64,000 bases of DNA from Cognatundibacterium squillarum (GCF_014652435.1 NZ_BMYU01000012.1:48011-112010), one strand, 5' to 3'; shown: positions 8,542-17,174, counted from the stretch's first letter. Notes: a model not told the origin generated them from the letters alone. A program made the numbers and translations.

Positions 8542-9335
8542 AACGTCTTTTCGCTGTTGCCCTGCTGGCTGGCTTATTGTCCGCCTGTTCCACACCTGCG
8601 CCTGTACTGACTCAGATTGACCGCAGCGTCGTCTCGGTCAGCCAGGAGCCACGGATTCAGTTTCTGATTCTGCATTACACGGCAATCAATGAACCTGCAT
8701 CGCTGCGTGTTTTAAGCCAGCGCGATGTCAGTGCGCATTATCTGGTTGGCGATCAGACGCCGGTGAAAGTCTGGCAACTGGTAGATGAGGGTCGCATGGC
8801 CTACCACGCCGGACTGAGCGAATGGAAAGGTTACAGCCGTTTAAATGCATCTTCCGTCGGCATTGAAATCGTGAATCAGGGTTTTCAGGATACCCCGCAG
8901 GGACGTGTCTATTTCCCGTTTCCGCAAGCACAGATTGATCAGGTAATCGCCTTGTCGAAAGATATCGTCAAGCGCTACAACATCAAGCCGGAATTCGTAC
9001 TCGGTCACTCTGATATTGCCCCTTCACGCAAGCAGGATCCGGGTCCTTTATTTCCATGGAAACAATTTGCCGATGCCGGACTGATTATCTGGCCGAACGC
9101 AGATGAGGTAGCGCGACTGACGCCTTTGTACACCCAGCAGTTACCGGAAGCGCGCTGGTTCCAGCAAAAGCTGGCGAAGATTGGATACGGCGTACCGCAA
9201 AACGGACAGTTCGATGATGCAACCCGCAATGTCATTATTGCTTTTCAGACGAAATACCGTCCGACAAAATTTGATGGCGTGGCTGATGGTGAAACTGCTG
9301 CAATGATTGATTCTGTCGCAACTCAGACACGCTGA
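8538..9335 (+). CDS. amiD: N-acetylmuramoyl-L-alanine amidase lipoprotein, AmiD-like
   Basis: A 265-residue protein with an N-terminal lipobox (LLSAC, cysteine about residue 18) and an outer-membrane-type residue after it. The amidase_2 (PGRP-like) domain covers residues 40-190: ILHYTA gives the first zinc His, and GHSDIAPSRKQDPG gives the second His and the Asp ligand. Residues 205-262 form a peptidoglycan-binding helical domain. E. coli AmiD has the same layout and size and cleaves the amide between MurNAc and the stem peptide, including anhydro-muropeptides. It overlaps the kinase gene by four bases. An upstream reading from 8319 lies inside the kinase gene and is a shadow. Confidence 0.9.
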   Translation: MKRLFAVALLAGLLSACSTPAPVLTQIDRSVVSVSQEPRIQFLILHYTAINEPASLRVLSQRDVSAHYLVGDQTPVKVWQLVDEGRMAYHAGLSEWKGYSRLNASSVGIEIVNQGFQDTPQGRVYFPFPQAQIDQVIALSKDIVKRYNIKPEFVLGHSDIAPSRKQDPGPLFPWKQFADAGLIIWPNADEVARLTPLYTQQLPEARWFQQKLAKIGYGVPQNGQFDDATRNVIIAFQTKYRPTKFDGVADGETAAMIDSVATQTR

Positions 9336-9455
9336 GTTCACCGGATATTGCCGAGAGAGCAGAACCGGAGTGCATTGTCTACGAGTTTATCGCTTTGGCA
9401 TCGCTTTTTTTAATGCGTGGCCTACACTGAATATATGGTAATTTAGGAGGCTGCC

Positions 9456-9545
9456 ATGAAACTCACTGATACCTTTGAATCTCTGATTCTGCTGAGCTTT
9501 GTGCTGATTGCTGCACTGCAGTTTTTATCGCAGATCGCACGTTAA
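9456..9545 (+). CDS. 29-residue membrane microprotein
   Basis: A short frame with a near-ideal ribosome-binding site (TTTAGGAGG, five bases before the ATG). It encodes a charged N-terminus (MKLTDTFES) followed by one hydrophobic helix (LILLSFVLIAALQFL) and ends SQIAR. A stop codon is followed within 20 bp by a rho-independent terminator, so the stretch has the layout of a complete single-gene transcript. I do not recognise the protein. Such single-span proteins often bind and tune larger membrane proteins, but nothing here names the partner. Confidence 0.6.
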   Translation: MKLTDTFESLILLSFVLIAALQFLSQIAR

Positions 9546-9555
9546 GTCAGCAAAC

Positions 9556-9588
9556 AAAAACCCGGTGTCAGCGCACCGGGTTGTTTAT
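9556..9588. terminator. Bidirectional rho-independent terminator
   Basis: CCCGGTG (9561-9567) pairs with CACCGGG (9574-9580), preceded by an A-run and followed by TTGTTTATT. It serves the microprotein gene on the plus strand and the HDOD gene, which ends at 9588, on the minus strand. Confidence 0.85.
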
Positions 9589-10445
9589 TACTGCACTTGA
9601 CTGAAAATATCGTGCAGTTCTTCGAAGTAATCTTCCAGTTCATCGTGAGATATGCCGAGGTACTCGCATGCGGCGGCACCACCTTTATCCCACTCTGCCT
9701 GATTTTCACGCCCATAGTATTTATGGATACTGAACTCTGCGACCACACATAAAGCGATCAGTGCACGCACCATATCGTCGGTTGCGGAATCGTCGAGTGC
9801 TCTGTAATCGTGATGCAGCAAAATTGCTGCCGTAACTTGCTCCGGCAAACCCCAGGTACGTGCCATCAGCGCGCCAATTGAGGTGTGGCTGGTGGAGTGA
9901 CGATCCTGTTCAATTTCGGTAAACCGCAACTCCCGTGCTTCCGCAGCGAGATTCAGCGTTTCCTGATAATCGTCGAAACGTTCCATCAGCAACGGGATGC
10001 CAATATCGCAGAACAAACCAAAGGTGTGCGCTACATCCGGCGGACAAACACGCATACGGGATGCCAGATAAGACATCGCCTGCGCCCGTTTGGTAGAAAA
10101 ATCCCAGAATTGCTCCAAAGGCATTTTTTCCGTCTGCACCGACTGACGGGCAATGATGCCGGTCAGTACCAGCCCGCACTGACGCATACCGATCAACTGC
10201 ACTGCATGCTCAACCGACGTCGCTTTTAAGCGCAGTCCGTAAAATGGTGAATTCGCCAGTTTCAGCAGCGAGGCAGACAGCGACACGTCGTTCGCGATCA
10301 GACCGGACAGACGACGCGGGTCCGGATCGCTGCCAGCCAGCTCATCCTGTACGTCGGCCAGCAGACTGGGACGCGGCGGGATACGGATCGTTTTGATCAG
10401 ACTGTCAACAGACTTTTCGGCAACTGCGGATGTAGAGGAATTCAT
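9588..10445 (-). CDS. HDOD-domain signalling protein
   Basis: About 285 residues, with an HDOD domain over roughly residues 25-220. Recognisable pieces are SLLADVQDEL, a segment ANDVSLSASLLKLANSPFYG, and AVQLIGMRQCG, the usual core of HDOD proteins; the metal-binding HD pair of true phosphodiesterases is absent, as is normal for the family. These proteins take part in signalling linked to c-di-GMP, motility or stress without known catalysis. The ATG at 10445 is preferred; an alternative start at 10496 would add 17 residues. The gene stands alone between two terminator-bounded units. Confidence 0.85.
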   Translation of the reverse strand: MNSSTSAVAEKSVDSLIKTIRIPPRPSLLADVQDELAGSDPDPRRLSGLIANDVSLSASLLKLANSPFYGLRLKATSVEHAVQLIGMRQCGLVLTGIIARQSVQTEKMPLEQFWDFSTKRAQAMSYLASRMRVCPPDVAHTFGLFCDIGIPLLMERFDDYQETLNLAAEARELRFTEIEQDRHSTSHTSIGALMARTWGLPEQVTAAILLHHDYRALDDSATDDMVRALIALCVVAEFSIHKYYGRENQAEWDKGGAAACEYLGISHDELEDYFEELHDIFSQVQ

Positions 10446-10569
10446 AGCGTAATCAACGGGCAAGACAGAAAAACCGGCAAGGTCGGAGTGTAACATTTTC
10501 CGTCAGGAAACAGCAGCACAGACCGGCAGCGTTTCAGAGAAAGCACCGCCAGATCTGCAAAGAATTGTT

Positions 10570-11043
10570 TCAGCGCAATGGAATCGTTACCGAGCGCTCT
10601 ACCGGTACCGCTGTCACACTGTTTTTAGGAGAACCTTCGATCAGTTTATCCGAATAGGTCAGATATACCAGTGCATTTCGCTTGGCATCCACCATGCGCA
10701 CGATGCGCAGCTTTTTAAACAGAATCGACAGGCTTTGATTAAACACTTCCTCCTGCTGACGCAGCTGACCATTGAAAGAAATCGGTCCGACCTGACGGCA
10801 GGCAATCGATGCTTCGGATTTATCTTCTGCCAGACCCAGACCACCGCTGATGCCGCCGGTTTTGGCGCGGGAAACATAGCACGTGACGCCGTTCACCTTC
10901 GGATCGTCATAGGCTTCCACCACCACTTTATGATCCGGCCCGATCAGTTTAAACGCGGTATCGACACTGCCGATATTTTCCGCCTGCGCCATACCGCTGA
11001 TTGCAACCAGTACACCCGCTGCCAGCCAGCCAGAAGTTTTCAT
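10570..11043 (-). CDS. creA: CreA family periplasmic protein
   Basis: A 157-residue protein, the same length as E. coli CreA. A signal peptide ([21 protein letters not shown]) is followed by the conserved CreA body with [22 protein letters not shown], and two cysteines near [12 protein letters not shown] and [10 protein letters not shown]. The molecular role of CreA is unknown. The ATG at 11043 is chosen because it begins the signal peptide; a reading from 11106 would run through the upstream terminator hairpin. The gene stands alone, separated from the permease gene by a terminator. Confidence 0.9.
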   Translation of the reverse strand: MKTSGWLAAGVLVAISGMAQAENIGSVDTAFKLIGPDHKVVVEAYDDPKVNGVTCYVSRAKTGGISGGLGLAEDKSEASIACRQVGPISFNGQLRQQEEVFNQSLSILFKKLRIVRMVDAKRNALVYLTYSDKLIEGSPKNSVTAVPVERSVTIPLR

Positions 11044-11066
11044 GCTTACCCTTTCAGAACGGTCAT

Positions 11067-11094
11067 AAAAAAACAGGGAGGCCATGCCTCCCTG
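11067..11094 (-). terminator. Rho-independent terminator of the amino-acid permease gene
   Basis: On the minus strand, CAGGGAGGC and GCCTCCCTG form a 9-bp perfect stem with a three-base loop, followed by seven T residues. It sits just beyond the permease stop and before creA. Confidence 0.9.
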
Positions 11095-11119
11095 CCATCT
11101 TAGCAAGATATGTGGTCGC

Positions 11120-12580
11120 TCAGTTTTTATTCAAGCGGGAATGATGACGGCTGTATAACAAATAGATTGCCAGTGACACCAGCATCCACGCGAAAAACAC
11201 ATGGTAAGTGACTGCCGACAAGTCTTTCAGGATGTACAGACAAGCCAGAATACTCGCGCCCGGAATCAGGTAAGGGCCGAACGGCACACGGAAACCTTCG
11301 CCGTGTACACCGAGATGGCGGCGACGCACGACCGGCACCGCGGCTGACACCACGATAAACGCGACCAGCGTACCCATGCTGACCATATCCCACAGCAAGG
11401 TTGCATCCACCAGACCAGCCACCAGCCCCACCGCCAGACAAACAAAAATAGTGTTGATGAACGGTGCGCGGGTTTTCGGATTGACGACCTGAAACGATGG
11501 CGGAATCAGGCCATCTTTACTGATCGCATACAGAATACGGGTCTGACCGTAAATGGTGACCAGCGTCACGCTGAACACGGAAATCACCGCACCGGCAGAC
11601 AGAATCAGCGCTGGCCAGGATTTACCGGTGACATTCTGCAGAATCACGGCGAGACCGGCTTCCTGCCCTTCAAACATCGCAGCCGGTTGCGCACCCACCG
11701 CAGCCACCGCCACCAGCATATAAAACACGGTCACGATCAGCAGCGCCAGCATGATCCCCAGCGGCACATTGCGTTTCGGATCTTTAACTTCAGCGCCGGC
11801 AGTCGCCACAGTATCCAGACCGATAAACGAGAAAAACACCGTGCCGGCGGCGGCTGTCACGCCGGCCATACCGGCCATGCCTTTGCTGTTATCGGTATTA
11901 AAGAACGGGGTGAAGTGTTCTGCCTGAAAACCGCTGAATGCGATAACGGAGAAAAACACCAGAATCGCCAGCTTGACCATCACCATCACAGCATTCACAC
12001 CCGCGGATTCTTTGGCGCCGCGCAGCAGCAGGAAGCAGCAGATAATCACCAGCACAATCGGCGGCAGATTAATCTGGCCCGGATGGAATTCCACACCGTT
12101 CGCGCCCGCCACAATCATCGGGCTGCGCAGCATGGTCGGAATATGCCAGCCAGCCGCATTTTCGAGGAAGTTGTTCAGATACGCCGACCAGCCGATCGCG
12201 GTAGCGCTGCCAGCCAGCCCGTATTCGAGCAGCAAACAGGCTGCCACAACGAAAGCGCCGAACTCACCGACGCTGGCATAAGCAAACGAGTACGAAGAGC
12301 CGGAAGCCGGAATCCGTGCCGACAATTCGGAATAGCACAAGGCGGTCAGACCGGCAGTAATCGCCGCAATCAGGAAAGACAGAATGACGGAAGGTCCCGC
12401 CTTCGGCACCGCTTCCACCATTGTGAAAAAGATACCGGTGCCGATGGTGGCACCGACGCCGATCATGGTCAGGGCAAATAAGCCCAGCGTGCGGTGCAAA
12501 CCGTGCTGACCTTCAACAATCACTTCCGGTGCATCCAGCGGGCGGGTTCGTAACAGCTGTTGTAAGAACGTCTGTCTCAA
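11120..12580 (-). CDS. APC-superfamily amino-acid permease (cationic amino-acid transporter type)
   Basis: A 486-residue inner-membrane protein with about 12-14 spans. It carries the APC signature [12 protein letters not shown] near residue 42 and ESSA/APC core segments such as [19 protein letters not shown], typical of the CAT/YfnA branch. Probable substrates are cationic or branched amino acids, with proton coupling. The start codon is TTG, preceded by AAGGA at a good distance; no upstream ATG fits. The leader carries tandem inverted repeats (12601-12670), which may affect expression. Confidence 0.85.
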   Translation of the reverse strand: MRQTFLQQLLRTRPLDAPEVIVEGQHGLHRTLGLFALTMIGVGATIGTGIFFTMVEAVPKAGPSVILSFLIAAITAGLTALCYSELSARIPASGSSYSFAYASVGEFGAFVVAACLLLEYGLAGSATAIGWSAYLNNFLENAAGWHIPTMLRSPMIVAGANGVEFHPGQINLPPIVLVIICCFLLLRGAKESAGVNAVMVMVKLAILVFFSVIAFSGFQAEHFTPFFNTDNSKGMAGMAGVTAAAGTVFFSFIGLDTVATAGAEVKDPKRNVPLGIMLALLIVTVFYMLVAVAAVGAQPAAMFEGQEAGLAVILQNVTGKSWPALILSAGAVISVFSVTLVTIYGQTRILYAISKDGLIPPSFQVVNPKTRAPFINTIFVCLAVGLVAGLVDATLLWDMVSMGTLVAFIVVSAAVPVVRRRHLGVHGEGFRVPFGPYLIPGASILACLYILKDLSAVTYHVFFAWMLVSLAIYLLYSRHHSRLNKN

Positions 12581-12600
12581 GATTTTTCCTTATTGATATT

Positions 12601-12670
12601 GCCCCGTCGCGGCGGGGCGGGATCAGCGCCGGGGCTGATGTATTCGGGTTTATGTCAGTCCGGTGACATA
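12601..12670. promoter_or_regulatory. Three tandem inverted repeats in the permease leader
   Basis: Three successive perfect dyads, each with a six-base centre, lie upstream of the permease TTG start: GCCCCG/CGGGGC (12601-12618), ATCAGC/GCTGAT (12622-12639) and TATGTCA/TGACATA (12651-12670). The third looks like an operator for a dimeric regulator; the first two would form hairpins in the mRNA leader. Function is not known. Confidence 0.45.
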
Positions 12671-12930
12671 AAAACCGCCATCATATAGGCAAAAGCACCG
12701 CGCATGCTGCGGCAAAAGCCCAAAATCAGCGCAGAAAATGTGCTTTTTACGACAGCATCACGCCGGATACTGCGCCGCACGGGCAGATGGCAACAGGCAG
12801 TCGTCGTCGCCTTCATTGCAAAATAGCAACAGCGCGACGGCAGAAGATGATCAACGGCGGCACGAATACAGCTCAGTAGAAGACTGATAGCAGAGAAACA
12901 GCGCAGACTGGCCGGAACAGCCTGAAAGCA

Positions 12931-13028
12931 GCCGAAAATGCCTGAAATGCGGTGTTCTGCACAGCGATCCGGCGGTCGTCGGCAGAAAGTCCGGCTCTCC
13001 GGAATGAGCGGATGCGGACTTCTGCACA
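12931..13028 (-). repeat. Dispersed intergenic repeat, copy A
   Basis: Read on the minus strand this block shares its backbone with the blocks at 50347, 59146 and 63726: an opening TGTGCAG, TCCGCAT, then CCGGAGAGCCGGACTTTCTG, a GC-rich centre, GCTGTGC, GAACACCGCATTT and a closing TTTTC. Much of the otherwise gene-free 12581-13056 interval is this repeat. A 126-codon open frame across it (12655-13035) has no family features. Confidence 0.75.
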
Positions 13029-13056
13029 ATGACATTGCCGATTCGGTGACGTTCGC

Positions 13057-13404
13057 TTACAAAACCAGTAGTAAGGGAGAAGCTAATTTGACCAGTGCGC
13101 TGCGCAAAGCTGCCAGAATACTGTTGACCGCATCCTGTACTGCGAGCAGCGTCAGCTGTGTCATCGCCACCAGTACCGAAACACAGGCGTGCTGCTGCAT
13201 TTGCAACATCAGCTTGCCGGTTGCCGGACTGTAGCCCTGAGAGTTGTCGAGCTGAAAAGCTGCCACGTTGTCAGCAATGCTGTTCAGTTGCACCGCCATT
13301 TTCTTCAGCTCAGTCGGCAGATAGTCCGATACCTGCTGCCAGTGCGCGCCGAATGCGGTTTTGGCATTCAGCATCATTTCCTGAAATAAGTCGTCAGTTT
13401 GCAT
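13057..13404 (-). CDS. Conserved hypothetical helical protein, 115 residues
   Basis: A small, mostly helical protein with no signal peptide. Residues 1-45 are amphipathic (MQTDDLFQEMMLNAKTAFGA) and residues 75-112 are strongly hydrophobic and alanine/leucine rich. The layout recalls phasin-like surface proteins, but I cannot assign it to that family. It is the last gene of the minus-strand run GNAT - chaA - lipoprotein - this gene, 23 bp behind the lipoprotein stop. Confidence 0.6.
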   Translation of the reverse strand: MQTDDLFQEMMLNAKTAFGAHWQQVSDYLPTELKKMAVQLNSIADNVAAFQLDNSQGYSPATGKLMLQMQQHACVSVLVAMTQLTLLAVQDAVNSILAALRSALVKLASPLLLVL

Positions 13405-13427
13405 GGGAATCTCAGTGAAGTTGCGTC

Positions 13428-14030
13428 TCAGGGTTGAACCACAGCATGACCGGCTTTGGCGGCCTCAATCACAAACACCGCACGTATCGCCTGATCGGTG
13501 ATCGCTCTGGCATCCGCCGCGGTGGCCGGACGCAGGCAGGAATACGCGCCGCAGCGGTCGGCATCGCGGTGAATTTGTTTCAGCAGCGCCAGTTGCTGGC
13601 GTATCTGGGTCAGCAATAAGGTATGACATGCCTGACTGGCGCCCTTGTCTGTCTGCGCTGAAGTTTGTACCGGAAACGGCAGTGCCTGCCCGAATACCTG
13701 CTGCATACGCTGATACACCGCATCCTGCACGGCGCAAGGGGTATTGCCGGCGTACACCGTGGCGCGTGTGATCAGCGCAGCAAGCTGTGCATCCATTTCC
13801 TGATAACTGCGCCAGTTCGCCTCATAACTGCCCTCCGGCTTGCCCGCCAGCTCTGCCATGCTGCCCAGATGCAATTGCAGGCGGGTCGCGTAGTCGAGCA
13901 TACCGCGCTCCGTCAGCGGATCTGCCGGACTGACCAGTTTCAGTGGCTGGCAGGCAGTCAGCACGCCCAGCCCCGTTATCAGTAACAATCCGCGCAGGTG
14001 GCGGAAAGTCAGCTCAGAAAAAATCTGCAT
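13428..14030 (-). CDS. Hypothetical lipoprotein, 200 residues
   Basis: The N-terminus has a signal sequence ending in the lipobox LTAC (cysteine at about residue 27), so the product should be a lipid-anchored envelope protein. The mature part is largely helical, with four further cysteines in pairs (NTPCAVQ, ASQACHT, DRCGAYSCL) that could form disulfides. No known domain is recognised. It follows chaA by 20 bp and precedes the 115-residue gene by 23 bp, so all are probably one transcript. Confidence 0.7.
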   Translation of the reverse strand: MQIFSELTFRHLRGLLLITGLGVLTACQPLKLVSPADPLTERGMLDYATRLQLHLGSMAELAGKPEGSYEANWRSYQEMDAQLAALITRATVYAGNTPCAVQDAVYQRMQQVFGQALPFPVQTSAQTDKGASQACHTLLLTQIRQQLALLKQIHRDADRCGAYSCLRPATAADARAITDQAIRAVFVIEAAKAGHAVVQP

Positions 14031-14050
14031 GCAATCTCCGGTATCAGGTA

Positions 14051-15133
14051 TTAAGGAACGATGGTGGTCAGCAGATACACTGCAAAAATCACCAGATGGA
14101 TAGTGCCCTGCATGATGGTGGTGCGACCGGTACTCAGCGACAAGGAAGTAATCAGCAGCGACAGCAATAACAAGACTGTGGACTTCGCATCAATCCCCAG
14201 ACTCAGCGGCCAGCCGGTCCACAAAGAAATCACCGCCACCACCGGAATCGTTAAACCAATCGATGCCAGCGCAGAACCGAGCGCCAGATTAATACTGGTT
14301 TGCAAACGGTTAGCCCGCGCAGCACTGAGCGCGGCCAGACCTTCCGGCAGCAAGACAATAATCGCAATCACAATACCGACCAGTTGCTTCGGTGCACCAA
14401 GCGCCGCTACAGCCTTTTCCAGCCCCGGTGCCAGTGACTTCGCCAGCAGCACGACAGCAACCAGACTCGCAATCAGTAATGCCAGACTGGTCCATGCCAT
14501 GCTGGCACTCGGACGCGGCGCATGAACAGCTTCATCCGCCGCCGCATTCGCCGGTAAGAAGTAATCTCGGTGGCGCACGGTCTGCACCAGAACAAAGGTG
14601 CCGTATAAGACCAGCGACACCAGTGCGATAAATGCCAGCTGCGATTTGCTGTAGAACGGACCGGGAACCGTTGACGTAAAGTTCGGCAATACCAGCGTCA
14701 GAATCGCCAGTGCAGCCAGCGTTGCCAGTGAAGTGCTGGCGCCATGCAAGCCAAAACTCTGCTCACGGTGACGCAATCCGCCAAGCAGCAGACAGGCGCC
14801 GATAATGCCGGACAAAATCACCATAATCGCGGCGAACACTGTGTCGCGCGCCAGACCGGAAGCCGATTCGCCACCGGCAATCATCAGCGATACGATCAGC
14901 GCGACCTCGATCAGCGTCACCGCCACGGCCAGCAGCAGCGTACCGAAAGGTTCACCGATTTTATGGGCAACCACTTCTGCGTGATACACCGCACAGGTCA
15001 CACCGGCAAACAGTGCCGGCACCAGCAGCAAAGCCAGCCACTGACTGTCACTGACACTGGCGATTCCCAGCGTCAGCCAGGCCAGCACAGGAATCGCTTT
15101 TGCCCAGACCGGCAAGCGTTCGGAAATTTTCAT
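14051..15133 (-). CDS. chaA: Calcium/proton antiporter ChaA
   Basis: A 360-residue inner-membrane protein of the CaCA superfamily, close to the length of E. coli ChaA. The two family repeats are visible: GEPFGTLLLAVAVTLIEVAL in the first half and a second acidic motif LLPEGLAALSAARANRLQTS in the second half. It exchanges Ca2+ (and Na+/K+) for protons. The ATG at 15133 has a very strong ribosome-binding site (AAGGAGGAG) and overlaps the stop of the GNAT gene in ATGA, which supports both the start and translational coupling. Confidence 0.9.
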   Translation of the reverse strand: MKISERLPVWAKAIPVLAWLTLGIASVSDSQWLALLLVPALFAGVTCAVYHAEVVAHKIGEPFGTLLLAVAVTLIEVALIVSLMIAGGESASGLARDTVFAAIMVILSGIIGACLLLGGLRHREQSFGLHGASTSLATLAALAILTLVLPNFTSTVPGPFYSKSQLAFIALVSLVLYGTFVLVQTVRHRDYFLPANAAADEAVHAPRPSASMAWTSLALLIASLVAVVLLAKSLAPGLEKAVAALGAPKQLVGIVIAIIVLLPEGLAALSAARANRLQTSINLALGSALASIGLTIPVVAVISLWTGWPLSLGIDAKSTVLLLLSLLITSLSLSTGRTTIMQGTIHLVIFAVYLLTTIVP

Positions 15134-15714
15134 GCAGGCTCCTCCTTCAAATAAACTACTGCCGCCGCATCGGTGCGCAGCAGCGAATAACAATGCAGAC
15201 TGACATAGCGGTCCTGCTTGCGCTCACACTCACGCAATATGCCTTCCAGCTGAAAACCGGTGCGCTCCAGCAAACGGCAACTGGCCAGATTGGCGGGTTC
15301 AGCACGCGCCTGCACCCTGTGCAATTGCAAATGCCTGAAACCGTAACCCAGCACGGCATCGCAGGTTTCGCGCATCAGCCCCTGATTTGCATAGGCCGGC
15401 AGTAACCAGAAACCAAGCTCGGCACACTGATGCTCCTGTTCCCATTCATAAAAGCCGCAGGTACCGATGAGCACATCCGGTCTTTCAGCAAGATGTATTC
15501 CCCACCACAGACCGGTGCCACCGCGCTGCATCAGTTCATACCAGTCCATCTGAGCACTGGTGCTTTCTAAAGTTTCATAATGAATACCGTAATACTGCGT
15601 TACCTGCGGATCGGATAAGCCCAGAAAAATCTGCGGCTGATCCGCCCGGACAATTTGCCGCAACCCCAGTCTGGGCGTTTGCAATACCGGGAATTCGGGA
15701 ATCATCGCAACCAT
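15130..15714 (-). CDS. GNAT acetyltransferase, RimJ/RimL-like
   Basis: A 194-residue acetyltransferase. It opens with TPRLGLRQIVRADQPQIF, has the RimJ-type core GTCGFYEWEQEHQCAELGFWL and an acetyl-CoA segment around LMRETCDAVLGYGF. The family acetylates N-terminal amino groups of proteins or small amines; the substrate here is unknown. It leads a four-gene operon with chaA. The start may be 15714 or the internal ATG at 15705, a three-residue difference. Confidence 0.85.
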   Translation of the reverse strand: MVAMIPEFPVLQTPRLGLRQIVRADQPQIFLGLSDPQVTQYYGIHYETLESTSAQMDWYELMQRGGTGLWWGIHLAERPDVLIGTCGFYEWEQEHQCAELGFWLLPAYANQGLMRETCDAVLGYGFRHLQLHRVQARAEPANLASCRLLERTGFQLEGILRECERKQDRYVSLHCYSLLRTDAAAVVYLKEEPA

Positions 15715-15839
15715 TCACTTTCCCCTGTTATCAAACCAGCCATCAGTGTACGCGATTCATGCAAAACGCACGCAATGCATTGCGCAGCAGGCAAAGAAAA
15801 GCTTTGTGCAGAAAGTAGCTTTTGCTGTGTGCCGCCCCG

Positions 15840-15845
15840 TATAAT
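15840..15845 (+). promoter_or_regulatory. Candidate -10 element of the marC promoter
   Basis: A perfect TATAAT lies 31 bp before the marC start. The -35 region at the right distance is weak, so only the -10 element is annotated. Confidence 0.4.
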
Positions 15846-15876
15846 CCGGCAGATCTGTTAAAAAAAAGGAGCTGTA

Positions 15877-16572
15877 ATGAACCTTGCGATGATTGTCTTT
15901 TTTAAGGCATTTCTGGTCGTGCCTGTTGCCATGTTGCCGCTGGTGAATCCGATTGCGATTGCACCGATTTATTTATCAATGACCGGCCCGCTGGACCCGG
16001 TCACTGCACGACGTCTGGCAAAACGTATCGCTATTAATTGTTTTTTTATGCTGATGGGTGCTGTCTTTGTCGGCTCTTATGTGCTGGACTTCTTCGGCAT
16101 TTCCATTTCTATCGTGCGGGTTGCCGGTGGTATTGTGGTCGGCATGGCAGGCTGGAAACTGCTGAATGACCAGAGTCAGGACAAGCTGCGCAGCTCGGTG
16201 GCGGCATCCAGCCATGCGGGCCAGTGGAGCAAAGAAGAATTACAGCGCCGCAGCTTCTATCCGTTCAGCTTTCCGCTGACTGTCGGCCCCGGCACGATTG
16301 CTGCTTCCGTCACCATCGGTACACAAATGCCGCACAAACCCATCGACTGGCTGGTGACCAGTCTGGCATCGGCACTCGGCGTGCTGGCAACTACACTGGT
16401 GATTTATTTCTGTTACCGCTTCGCGCACAAAATGGAACGCTTCCTTGGCGATGTCGGCGGCATCGTGCTGCTGCGTTTGTCCGCCTTTATTCTGGTCTGC
16501 CTGGGTATCGCGATCAGCTGGGCAGGCATTTCTGAACTGATTAAAGACCTGGTCACCGAACTGGTTTCCTGA
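15877..16572 (+). CDS. MarC family inner-membrane protein
   Basis: A 231-residue protein with six predicted membrane spans and the MarC family core LPLVNPIAIAPIYLSMTG near the N-terminus and FPLTVGPGTIAASVTIG in the middle. MarC was once linked to multiple antibiotic resistance; its transport role remains unsettled. The start has AAAGGAG eight bases upstream. The gene ends at a strong terminator shared with the convergent cadR gene. Confidence 0.9.
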   Translation: MNLAMIVFFKAFLVVPVAMLPLVNPIAIAPIYLSMTGPLDPVTARRLAKRIAINCFFMLMGAVFVGSYVLDFFGISISIVRVAGGIVVGMAGWKLLNDQSQDKLRSSVAASSHAGQWSKEELQRRSFYPFSFPLTVGPGTIAASVTIGTQMPHKPIDWLVTSLASALGVLATTLVIYFCYRFAHKMERFLGDVGGIVLLRLSAFILVCLGIAISWAGISELIKDLVTELVS

Positions 16573-16600
16573 TCACGCAGCAACAGGCAGCATAACCGGC

Positions 16601-16630
16601 AGGCGGCTGAACATTCAGCCGCCTTTTTTA
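16601..16630 (+). terminator. Rho-independent terminator of marC
   Basis: AGGCGGCTGA (16601-16610) pairs perfectly with TCAGCCGCCT (16615-16624) and is followed by a run of six T. The right arm contains the stop codon of the convergent cadR gene. Confidence 0.9.
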
Positions 16631-17070
16631 TGCTCAGCAGAGGCTGCATGGGTATGGCACAGGCAGGCTTCACCATGGGCTGCCGCCACCAGTTCATGCA
16701 AAATACCGCACTCCCGTCCGTGATGCGCTTCATCACAGGCCGCACGTAAACGGCTTAACTGCTTCTCCAGTGCCGCCATACTGGCCAGTCTGGCTTGTAC
16801 CCGCTCAATCTGCGCATCAATTAAATGGTTGATGTCGCCGCAATCTTCCGCAGGGTTTTCCATAAACTGCACCAGCCGCCGGATATCGGCCAACGGAATA
16901 TCCAGCGCACGGCAATGCCGGATAAACGCCAGTCGTTCCAGATGCGCCTGCTGGTAATCGCGATAACCATTTTCCTGTCGCTGCGGCTCCGGCAGTAAGC
17001 CACTTTTTTCGTAATAACGAATTGTCTCCAGATCCACGCCAGTTGCTGCTGCCAGTGCTCCTATCCGCAT
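16615..17070 (-). CDS. cadR: MerR-family Cd/Pb-responsive regulator, CadR/PbrR-like
   Basis: A 151-residue regulator beginning MRIGALAAATGVDLETIRYY, the standard MerR DNA-binding domain. Three cysteines in the places used by CadR/PbrR for divalent metal are present: one in PAEDCGD, and a pair in ACDEAHHGRECGIL. The C-terminus is rich in His and Cys (CLCHTHAASAEH), an added metal-binding tail also seen in CadR. An in-frame GTG at 17079 exists, but the ATG at 17070 has AAGGTG as ribosome-binding site and gives the family N-terminus. It is divergent from the cadA gene and should activate it by twisting the long-spacer promoter between them. Confidence 0.9.
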   Translation of the reverse strand: MRIGALAAATGVDLETIRYYEKSGLLPEPQRQENGYRDYQQAHLERLAFIRHCRALDIPLADIRRLVQFMENPAEDCGDINHLIDAQIERVQARLASMAALEKQLSRLRAACDEAHHGRECGILHELVAAAHGEACLCHTHAASAEHKKGG

Positions 17071-17096
17071 AGTCTTCACCTTTGCTCAAATTACCC

Positions 17097-17127
17097 TTGA
17101 CCCTGTAGTGACTACAGCCTCTAGACT
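17097..17127 (+). promoter_or_regulatory. MerR-type promoter and operator of cadA
   Basis: TTGACC (17097-17102) and TAGACT (17122-17127) are separated by 19 bp, the overlong spacing typical of MerR-activated promoters. The spacer holds the dyad CTGTAG-TGA-CTACAG (17103-17117), the expected CadR site. Confidence 0.8.
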
Positions 17128-17174
17128 GCAGATTATCACGGCTTCGCCCGTCACATTCGCAGAGAAAGCGCATT

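Noticed and set aside
12655..13035. Open frame of 126 codons on the minus strand
   Set aside because: It covers the repeat copy A and reads as a Cys/Arg/Ser-rich string with no domain, signal or ribosome-binding site; treated as non-coding.
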